A stretch of DNA of 64,000 nucleotides from Branchiostoma floridae (Eukaryota > Chordata > Leptocardii > Amphioxiformes > Branchiostomatidae). The stretch covers positions 11,303,273-11,367,272 of the forward strand of contig NC_049989.1 in the NCBI RefSeq assembly GCF_000003815.2, in the 5' to 3' direction. The translations under genes were made by a program, and so were the position numbers. Under the pieces are notes generated by a model, which saw only the letters and a list, made by a program, of their open reading frames with translations, searched no databases and was not told where the DNA came from. Shown piece after piece: positions 11,501 to 23,500 of the stretch (position 1 is its first letter; each line of letters starts with the position of its first letter).

Positions 11501-14500
11501 ATCTGCTTAATTGATCGCAAAAACTACACAATTCAAATTTTAAAGAAAACTCTTGATATGTCTCAAAGATCCATACTCTTTACACCCTGAGCTCTCACTT
11601 TGGATAACGTAGATTTGTTGTCTATACCTTATTAATCTTTCATGTGTAGAATTATTCCAGGTATAAGTATTAGTTTAATATTCTTTGTTCCCAAATCTTC
11701 TTTTCGCTCCAACGTTGTGTGCGCAGCGGCAGCCACATTACAGCTAAATGTGTACGTGACACAAATCGAGTTTTCCGGGAAACCCCATGTTCAGCCCCAG
11801 TAAAAATGGCGATCCTCACGCAATTATGCAAATCAAACCAATGCCGTGAAGTCGCCCCACCGGGAGTGATATCTACCCCAGGCACGCTTTTACAGCACGC
11901 CTCACATAGAACGTTAGATATTCTCAAAAGCCTCATGACCTACACAACATCTTTGTAACGCTACCACGATCGAGTCCATATAGAACTCGAATCAAAATCT
12001 CAACTCTCCTGATATTTGAACTACAACATGTTCAACAATCACTAAAGGTGTTTTGCAGTTGTTACAGGCTATTGTATGCACTTACGATGCAAACATACGA
12101 ACAATAGACGTACGTGTTTTTGTAGTAAAATGCCATGTTAAATTGACCATGACACCTAAATCAGGTCACCCAATCTTTCTTTCGGAAGTTAAGACTGGGG
12201 TTGGGTTACTGATTGTTTAAGCCTCGGTTCAAGGGCATTATATAATGTTCTTACTCGGATAGAATACCTTTGATTCATCTATACATATCCATGGCCTTTA
12301 GTAGCGATTTGGTATGATCATATGGTCTTTAATCGATCCATTTTGATGCATGTCAGTAACAAGCTGGCGTAAAATCCTTTAGATGCACCATTATATCAAG
12401 TTCACAAATACAACGTTGTTTTTTTTCTTTGTACAGTCACATACTGTAAATGCGCGGGGATTTAGTTTCGCGGTAGTGGGAAAAAGGGACTTTTCGAGGT
12501 GGTTTTAAGTTCGCGGTAGCATCATAGTCTCTTACTGCCGTGGAAAATTTTCGCGGTGGTTTTAAATTCGCCGTGAAGTGGCCACCGCGAAAATCGCGAA
12601 CATTAAACCACCGCGAAAGTTTCTGCATTTACAGTATCTTGTAACGGTGCATTCTGATCATGCAAGCCTGTATATAGGTTTTGTGGCTAGCCCAAAAGAA
12701 ATACCATTGCGAATTTTTACTTCCAGTGACCAATCAAAACAAAGTTTAACCGTCTGCCCCAGGTCGCAGTTTTACGTCTTGTTTGATTTAGCAAGGAGGG
12801 GGCCGTCATGCGACATTTGTTATCCGTTCTTTTCCTACGTGACCATCATAATGCCAAAGTAATGCGCCATGAACACTCTGTTATGTAGACCTATATATCT
12901 GAATGTACCGTTAACACTAGCTTCTCAGTACGGACGACTACCTAACAGTGCGTACCATGTTTCTGTAAATATTGATGTCAATGTTATATCGTCCGTTCAT
13001 ATTTCTAGCCTGATTAATGTGTAAAAACTTTTAACTATGTTATGTAAGCAGAGTTTTGACAATTGTTCTTTAACCACACAACATTCTAAGTTTTGAAGTA
13101 ATTCTCCAGTAATGTGTGTGTACTTATGTAAATGCCATCATAATTCAGACTTTGTTGTTTCAAGTCTGCGAAGTGGTATACTAAATAAAGATTTCAAAGA
13201 TGAATCCTTCTCTGCTCACCATTAATGTATGCCTACTCTTTTGCTTGTCGAAAAAAACTGTAAAATTTGGCTTAGGGCGAATGATTTGCAAGAGGAGTTA
13301 GCCGGCCTTAGAGTAACACAAAATGATATATATAGTTTATAAAAGCTGCAATTAGTATGCTGTTACATAGCTGTAAGTATTGTTATAAGTGTATTGCAAT
13401 CGTGTGCGTGCATGCTGTTTATTGATATGATACAAGGAGACTTATTCTAATACAATGGATGCCTAGCCTGATAAAACGTCAAATAAGACATAAGTAAAAA
13501 GATTGAGTGACTGTAGATCTATGGTCTGATATACACAGACAGATTATTTAGAACGTTTGCCAAATTTTTACCGTTAAGCAGCTACAAAATGACTCTGGTA
13601 GTGGTAGAGACTACTATTCACCAATTTTACTAATCTCCAAGCATTTCCTACGATGGCATAAGATAGTACCAAACTGGCCAAAGAATGTAGTGAGCCAAAA
13701 GGTGTTCATTTGCCCCGGTAGTGAAACACACTCCTAAGCCGGCTTCACTCCTCTACCAGCTTTTGATTCTATCTTGTGCTACCGTAGGATCTGCTTGGAG
13801 ATTACAATCTTACGTGACAGACATAACAGGCTGGTACGTATGCAGTACTAGTTCGCCCTGTGTACCCCAAGGACTGTTCCAGACAGGCGAGTCAATACTA
13901 CTGGGAAATCTAACGTGCAGGGCGATGGGCAGAACATGCTGTCAGTCATGATTTATCCTCCAACTCGACTGGATACAGCACACGGCAAGGTTTAATCACG
14001 CTGGGATCGATCTAGTGCCGCCACATCTTGTAATACAGACAATTCAGTACCGATACCACACTATAGATCACTGAAACTTTGTTTCATTGTTTCAGATTAG
14101 AAATTACTGCGATACATTCACGACAAGACAATTCAGTACTGATATCACACTAGATCACTCTAAACGTTACTTCATTGATTCAGATTAGAAATTACTGCAA
14201 TACCTTTTAGTACAGACTGCGGTTCTTCTTGGGTTCTTGTTTTTATGATGGTGATTTTCCGACGTGTTCAAAATACATTTTATTTCCTTGTTATTCCTGA
14301 CCACGAGAAAATAATGTTACTATTGAAATCAAGGAACCTAGATTTATAGATGAATAAATAAAAATATATATTATATGCAGATTCGTCTTCTGTATGCCTC
14401 ATGAATTCAAATCTGGTCGCTGTATATTCTAGCATGTAGTATACATGCAGTAATTAGTTCTTGATATAATCACGATATTCAACATTATCATTTATATAGA

Positions 14501-17500
14501 ATGTACTTGCATGCCATATTTGGGCATGTATTTGCTATGAACATATCATTTTGTTCCAAATTGCGATGGTATTTTCATAAAGGCCTATAGCTGTACAATT
14601 GGTGGCGGCCTTCATATGTCGCTTTATCTTGGATATGAATATCACTGCCGTGTAATGATATTTCATGGGTATGTTGCTAGTTGGTAGCATCATCATGGGC
14701 ATTATTCAATACTACAGCAAATAGAATGTCATTAGAATGCAATAGACTCGGCCGTTTGGAGCCAAAATGTTCACCATTTTCCCCTTATTTCCAGATATTC
14801 TGTTTGTGCAAAGAAGTAAATTCTTCGACCTCGTTGTGTGAACACTTTTTTATTCCTCTTCCATGACCTGTATACGTACATTTACTCTCCAAGCAGACGT
14901 AATTTGGCCAAAAGGGACAAAATAAGTTGCCATGGGATCTCAGTCAGTACACTTCCAGGTCTCCCCCTATTAAATTTTTATTCCTAACATGGCCATATTA
15001 CTAATCAACTAGGCCGGAGTCTGTTATTCCTGCAGACTCTTTGAGGGCCTTTCTGTTTTGCATTCAACCGTTTTTTGACGTATCAATCATCACCCCGACA
15101 CGTCGGTGAACTGCCTTAACCAAACACTCTCCCGGGGTATATCCATGTTTTTCTCACAAATTTTGAACACTTGCCAAGCACGTGTGAGGCCCAGCCGCCA
15201 CGCCACGTCGAGAGTTCGGGGCTTTTTTATTTTCCTTCCGCGAGAGAAAGTAGTCCGTTCTATGACTACGGGCGTCAACACCCCCTACAGGAAAGCTTAT
15301 CGCAGGAGTACATAACCTTTTATCTTACTAATTTCAAGTTATTTACAATATTTTAGACTCATTTGGTATGTCTACGGATTTTTGAATCGATAGTGTATCG
15401 TTTTCCCGTCAAAAATACGGCCCGAAATCTCGTGATTTTCGTGTAATTTCCCCTCATATTTTTTACCTATTGTAGATTTCAAACCAACAGGAATTTGGGA
15501 CCACAAGAAAGAGCAAACATTGTAGTTTCTGTCGTTATTAGACTCATCATAGATTTTGAGGGCGTAATGCAAATGCCGCCAATCCGCACGAAGCCATGTC
15601 ATAATTTTGACTCCAGAATAGAACGCCCCCGATTTGACTTTTCCAGTAATTATCGACTCTGGACAGGTCTTCGTCCCATAGATATCAAATCTTTGACCGG
15701 AACTAAGCTAACAGTGGTCCCCCGTATATAAATTCCAACTTTCATGTTGATATGCCAATCCGAGATGATATAAATCTAACTTCAAAAGTTATAACTGACT
15801 GCCGTAGCGAACCGCGCGCCGTTTTGGGACAGTTCTACGTTCCATGACCCCCGGGTGTTGGGACCACTTGCAAGAAAGCTTGCTGCTTGAGTTTACAACT
15901 ATCTATATTCATCATTTCATCGCATATACAACTTTAAAGCTTCTTACTTCACTCCTCTGTATTTTTAACAGATTTGTCTAGCTGTATCCATTTGATTTTA
16001 TAACCTGAAATCAGTTGATTTTAGTGCAATTTCCAACGCTTTTTTACCTCGTGACAGATTTGAAAACAAACGGAAAATTTAGTGCACAGAATAGTCCGAA
16101 TTCTCTTCTTTCAGTAGGTATATGGCATGCTATCCATTTCGCGGTAGTAATGGGCTTTTTTCCCAATCGCGCGAGGGCACCTCATCAAAGGCATTCAAAA
16201 AAGAACGCTTCCTCCCTTGCGTCAACGCCCGTTCTACGGAGCCCTCGCCAGACACGCACCGCCGTATTTGCGTCCTAATTGTCGTAAGACCAATGTAGCA
16301 TTTGCTAATTCAGTCCGTCTCAACACTGTTTTATTCTATGTGCGTCCTCTGACAATACCGGAAATGTCCATCGGTACCGCAACTTGTGTTAAAAAGCCAG
16401 CTGTACTCGAATTAGCTACACCAACAACTTGCAGTATTTGCGCGTAAAACAGTCGATAAGGTGACCCCGATATACATGGACTTTCGAACCTTTCCAAATT
16501 TCAAACCAACAGGATCTTCACATGACTTGTAGTCGAAGATTCGACAAATCTAATTCACTAGTCATTAAAGATAGAATCGAGGGCGTAATGCAAATGCCCT
16601 CAATGTGAAATTCGTCGAAATTTTTGCCCCGTACGGCACCGCCATTTTGCTAATTTTACTATGTAACAAATATGACCATGAAACTAACTTTAATTGCCGT
16701 AAAATCCCACAATAACGGTTTATGCAGGGAGCACATGGTGTTCCCTTCTTGTACATATAACGCAATCTTTGTAAAATGGCCGCCAAGTAGGTTTAAAAGA
16801 GCTGTTAAAGTCGGGTGAAATTTCATCCAACTGTCACGCGACAAGCCTTTCCTTAGCAACGACGTTGCTAAGAACCGCGGAACACTTCGAACTGCAAATA
16901 AAAACGGTTCGATTCGTGTTCGATTCACTACGTGGCTTGGCGGCTGAGGCCTATGTAGGTTCGATACGGCCAATGACCGGAGTGCCTAAGTATTCATACG
17001 ATCCTTACGAGAAACAAACGATCCTTACGGAATTTATACGAGCAACTACATGTACTAAGAAACATGCGATCCTTACGGAATTTATACGATCCACTACTAA
17101 GAAACATACAATCTTTACGGAATTTATGCGATTCTTACGGAAATCATGAGATCCTTATGGAACTCAAACGATCCTTACTAATTCAACATGGCGGCTTCGG
17201 AACTTGCATTTCTTCCGACGATATTGAAATTATCCCTATCTGCTAAGCCCTAAAACCTCCACTAGCACTGGGGCTTACATATTGAGTGACATATGTATCT
17301 TATACCACTAGGCTTGCTGAACAAAGGATATCTATTTTCAACAGAGCACGGCCCGGTGTGGTGGCGACAAATTAGTAAGGATCGTATGAATTTCGTGAGG
17401 ATCATATGGTTTCCGCAAGGACCGTATGGATTCCGTAAAGATTGTATGTTTCTTAGTAGTGGACCGTATGAATTCCGAAAGGATCGTATGTTTTTCGTAA

Positions 17501-20500
17501 GGATCGTATGAATACTTAGGCACCCCCGAATGACGAGTCAGAAACCTAGCCTGGTATCCAGCCGTATTACAGCTTCAGCTTCAAAGTCTCTTCTGTCTTG
17601 TCCGCAGAAGAGACTCGGAAGCTACAGTATACGGCTGAATACTAGGCTACAGAAAACCTCCACAGTCAAGAAATATCAAAAACTGAAAATCGTAACTTTT
17701 CGGTTATCCAAATACTATTTGGTTCAGCAAATGAGAACCCTTGTGGTCATGACCTCCTTACGTTTTAACGAACGAGGTCAACAGTCAGGTCAACTTGACC
17801 TGTGACCTTAGCCGGCCTTGGAAGTACGTCTGTCACCGGGGAGTCGCTATGTTTACTGTCTGCTACCATGGCAACGGGTAATAGCGCACGGTGCGTTACG
17901 GAAGAGAAGAGGACAGTAGGAGGTTGATTCTTTCTAAAGCTGTGTAAAAAGATAACTTTGAAGTGTCTAAACATCGCTATCTGCTAAACGCATTACCATT
18001 TGACCTATCTTTGATTAGGCCATACTAGTCTGATTTTCGGATTCAACATTTGAAAAACACGTTATGTCATCCTACCAAGGAACCCATGTAACATGTAGGG
18101 TGTCAGTTCTACTTCTGACATAATATCTAAGAAAGTGTGTCCTTGTAGTTTCAGCTTAAGTCTTTATGTTCTAAAATGTTTTGAAAACAAGACATAGAAA
18201 ATCTCTTTCTCTCTCTCTCTCTCTCTTTCTCTTTCACACACGCGCGAGCGCACACACACGCACATACACAAACATACACATACCCACACACACACAAACA
18301 CACACACACTCACACTCAGAGGTAATAAGCCACAGTCGACTAGTCCTTGACCTCCTGACCAGAATGACCTGTGGTGACCCACCTCCTTTCTCGGCACGTT
18401 CCAGTGAGTCCTGCAGGATCTTGAGCTTCGACAGAGCTTCCGCCTCGTCTGGTTTGGGCTTGGCGTCCTTCTTACCAGTCGCGCTGGTCATAACTGTGGA
18501 GGGAAAACACGGAAATTAGATTTGCTACCGTTTATTGGATAGCTATCTTCGTGTTCGAGCGTACTGTTATACCCCATTTCGGCGCTCTCTGTGCGCTCTC
18601 TCTGCGACCTAAATTTTGACGGATCTCTCAACGAATTCTATAGAAAAGAAACAAATCTTTTTACACTTTTTGTGTTTTGTTTGTTGTCTTCTTGGTCACA
18701 CTTTTACGTTTTGTATGATATACCCAGAAATTCGTGAAAGCGAAGGCTACACATATCTTATGTAGGTCGCAGTGACAGCGCAGCGCGATCGCCGTCCAGT
18801 GGAAACGGGGCCAAACAAACAGCAGGAAGTGTTTGAAGGGCCGACTGCCCTTATAAGGAAGGCCAAGGTTATTGTAGGGGTTGCGGAAGTGGGTCGCCTT
18901 TCCGTGCGGTGTTCCGATGAATTATTTACAGACAGACGCGGCATCCTGTCAGGTGGCATCACGCCAATATTACGTCTCCTTGTGAAGGTATGGGAATACT
19001 GTAAATGCATTTAAGTTCGCGGGATGTAATTTCGCGGTAGCGGGAAAAGAACTTTTCGCGGTGGTTTTAAGTTTGCGATAGCACCATGCACTGTAGTCTC
19101 TTACAGCCATGGAAAAATGTTCGCGGTGGTTTTAAATTCGCGGTGAAGCGCGGCCACCGCGAAAATCGCGAAAATTAAACCACCACGAAAGTTTCTGCAT
19201 TTACAGTATCTAGCAAATAAAAGTGGTATCTCACTGCACTTGGGGCACCGGTGTGGCATTGTGGGGTTCGAAACATTACTCGACAGCTTTTAGAGATAGA
19301 GAGCGACTTTTCTAGCGTTTTTGTGTATTTGTTGTCTTCTAAGTCATACTTTCACGTATTACGTCATATCTAAATAATAAAAATTCGGCGAAAATAACAC
19401 AACAGTGCCACAGTGAACGAACCCCGCAGTGCCGCACCGGTACGGTGCCCAAAGTGCAGTGAGATACGGTAGTACCAAGACATGGTAATATCTAATCCTC
19501 ACAGTGAGACTTCTTACATCTACGTCCAAGGCAAGGGACTTTGAGTGGATATCTGCCGAATACAGCAAATAACTTGCCAAGAGCGTTCACGGACATGCTG
19601 AAGAAAGAAGCAAACTTATCTGTGCGTTTATCTAACCTCCTCTGGCCGTATAAACTCCTTTGGCAAATCATTTGCCCTATTTGGGAACATTTCGAAGTAC
19701 TTTTCATTCCCCCAAAGGAGTCGGATCTAAATGAGCATCCCAGACGGGCGCCATCTTGTCTTATATCGAGGACAATCAACGCACAGTTTAGCGGAATGTC
19801 GTTTTGACCTTTTGAGATAAGTAAGGCAACTCTGTCGTCCCAATACCCCCACCGGACCCCCCGTCCTGATACATTAAGGGCAAAGAAACGCAAAATACAA
19901 AGCCTATTTAAACCTCCTTGAAAAGATGAAACCATTGAAATAAGAAAGAGTATTTATTTCTTGGTTTAGATAAAGGGATATTCTAGTATCATCAACAAAA
20001 TAGTTCTCACCACTTTTGATTCGAAGTTCATGTTTTTGTCGATTCAAAATTATACAAATTAGAGGCTGTTGTTCTTTTTAACACTGAGGAACGACCGTTA
20101 TCTTATAGATTTGTTTCTAAGCCCGTAAAGTTATACTGAGGGCCCGTAAACATAGCGACTTCTCATTCAATTATTTATCAGGTGGTCTGTGATAAGTGTC
20201 ATTTGTGTTGGTCATATTGCTTTTTCTTTTTTATTTCATAAAAATTGTAATACTGTGAAAATATGGATGAAGTGCCCAAACCAGGTGAACATGTCGTAGC
20301 TTTAATCTTATTTATTTTTTTAGATATTACATAAACACTTAGGTGCAAATTATTATGCAAATTTATCTGTTACAATCCCTACCCACTTTTCTGATCAACG
20401 CCTTAGAAATTACCTGCTCCGATGGTTTCTGAAACCCCTTGGGAACCCTCTAAGTGATGAAACAGTTGTTACTGATATAAGTGCACATCTATATGAATAT

Positions 20501-23500
20501 GAAAGAAGTGAATAGATTGTTGAAAAATGTTTCTCAATTTACTTTATCACCACTATGCTTTATCACTAGCTCCTTAAACGTGGGGAGACAAAATTTGATT
20601 TTTATCAAAGATAGATATGATTTTAAACATTATAAGATATAATACAGTATCAACGTCAATATACAGGTTTTATCTACTATAAGTTGTTTAATTCATGTTT
20701 TCTGATTATTTGAAGGCCATCATTATTGCATTCCTGTTTTTAGTTGTACTTGAAATTTTCGTTTTGACTACGTTCAACATGTCCTTGATTAATCTATGAT
20801 AATATCCACAAATTGTTATTAATTATCGTTGAGGAAATATCTAGAGATTCCATGCATATGTTTTTATTTTGTATGCAACTTCATTTCTGCCTTAGGTTTC
20901 TCTTTTGCAGTTGATTTGGGGCATGTGTTTTTGGTATTAGTTTATTCTTATCATATTTTTTCATCTGATATATTTTATTCTGATAATTGCGGCTGTGCTC
21001 CTCGTCTGTAAAGTTGTATGAAAAGTTCTAAAAAAGAGAGATTGACAATCAAAACGAACACTAGTGTGAACAAAGTGCTATCTAAGGGACAAGTATAGCT
21101 AAGGGCACAACCCGCAGTACGTGCCATTTGTCCGTACGTTTTTTGGGAGACCACGTCCGCCACGTATTTTTGAAAACATTCAGGCTGTACAGGGCAGGCG
21201 CCTTGCCCATACTGGCACGTACGGGGGGGCCAATCCGCAGCTCAATGGCACACAAAGTTTTGCCTGCACGAAAGTTCTACGGTGTGTCTGCGTGTTCCAA
21301 ACCTGCCGGATTCCCTACGAGTTCGTACGGAGGCGGTACTTATCACTTACGGATCCCAAAAGATTGCCCACGTTTTGGCACGTAGACAGTACGTACGGCG
21401 GGTTGTGCCCTTAGCTTTACACATGTATAGCTTGTGCACGCAGGGTCACACACACTAGGTCAACTATTTACTAATTGGAAGTTTGGGTCAGTGTCAAAGT
21501 CATTCTCGTTGCTGACTTCATCCCAGGATTTCTACCCAATGCCCCATGAGAGATTGTGTAGCTATTGCACTGCAACAGAGGTGGAAATACTATCCTTTAC
21601 GTTTTGGGCTACATCTACTTGGTTATTTGGATGACATCCGCGCGCGCATCAATTTTTGTCCGTTTAAGAAAATTGCATACTGTAAATCATAAGCTAAAAA
21701 ATATAGGATACTACATGTAACTACTTTCCAAGCAGAGGTTCGGCTCCGGCTGTTTTATCTTAAGTGTTTTATGCGTTTTATCGGGCATTCTATTTGTATC
21801 GTTTTTTTTTTTTTTAATGTCTCGAAGCCAAAACATAGATAAAGTCTGCTTATCGTGTTAAGTTTAATCAAGACGGGCATCAAGTTTCATGTGTAATCTT
21901 GAAGAATTGATGCTTTTCTGGGCCACGAGAATACTGACATTACTTATCAAAAGTTATCATTCTATGACGGCAGAATCGCCAAACAGACTTCCATAACATA
22001 AGTGCATTTGGACAGCGGCCGTAAACATAGCTAACGTTACAGCTACTAACGTTAGCAAAACATGCCAACGTACGTACGTGATCGAAATTCACAACCTAAG
22101 TCCTATTAAGTCCTCATGTCTCTCAACTCCTGTAAAAACTGTGGAAAAAAACCCTCTCCTTCTGTTTGTAAATCTATCATTTTGATTGACAGATACGATT
22201 GATGGACGGATAGAAAGAATGACAGAAAGAGAAAGACACGTAGATAGATAGGTGGATAGTTTCACAGATATAGGTAGATAGATGCAAATAGATTAATAGG
22301 TGATACACACGGACATACACATAAACGTTTCTGGGTAGACAAGGTACATAATGGCGAATCGTACGCTTTAAGCCTCAGGTTTCATCTCAATCAAATTCTA
22401 TTCCCAAAGTCACTTTACAAAATGGAACGTGCGACGAGTCCATTATAAGCGTTACGTGCAAATTTACGCGTGGACGTTCGTCGATCGATGGCAAATTGTA
22501 AATCGATTGGCGAGAAATGCAAATCACGACGCACGGGGCGTGTGTGGCAGACAGCATAACTAGCTTACTGAAAAACACCCCAACGTGACATGAATATTGA
22601 TTTAGCAGAACGCGCAGAATTATGTGCAAAGATTATAGAACCTAAACTTGCTTACATCATGAAAATAAAACATGTCAAACAGAAAGGCGAAAAGAAAACG
22701 GGGGCTCTTCCTTGTATATTAGATGGTAATTGACATTTGTATATTTTGCATCGTAAACTGAAACGTGGAGAAAAGATTACATAAGTATATATAAACATTT
22801 CTAAGTTCAAGAATTTGGAGACTGTAAAAATAAGAAGATTGTGAATAAAGGATTGGAGAGTCAATGTGGATCAGCTCAGCTCTGTGTCGAATACGTGATC
22901 CTTTGGTGTTACCAACAACAATCTAAATGTTGATATGTAGATACTTAAGATAAAAATCAACAAATCCTAGTGATACACAGCCTCTATAAATACGAGTACA
23001 TGTATTTTTCTGACGGGTGGACTTGTGCTTATGCTGTGCTGATTTGCCCCCATCCCCACCATAACTCCTGAACCGTCCCTTACCGTTGAACGTGATGTCA
23101 TCTATGTTGCGAGGTCACGCCTAGGGGTGAATCGTTATGAACCCGACGGAAAGGGAGTGTGGGTTATCGTGTTTTGAAAAAAAATTCTTTGTTGATTCAC
23201 ATTTATAAAATCTACTCTGTCAATATCGTTGTTATCATTTATTGAAAAATTCCTCCGGTAAATGGTGCATGTTTTAAGCGCCATTGATATGTTTTGTTGT
23301 GAAGACAACTCGAAACATCATGAATAACATTCCACGAATTCCTTTATAGTGGCATATGTCCTCACTGTATGTATTACTTCTTGGTCAATTGTATGTTTTA
23401 AACGTTTCCATCGTTTATTAATAAAATCATTTGATAAATTACGAAAAAATAAACACACAAAAACGATCATTGATCATACAAGTGATTATATGTTTTGTTG

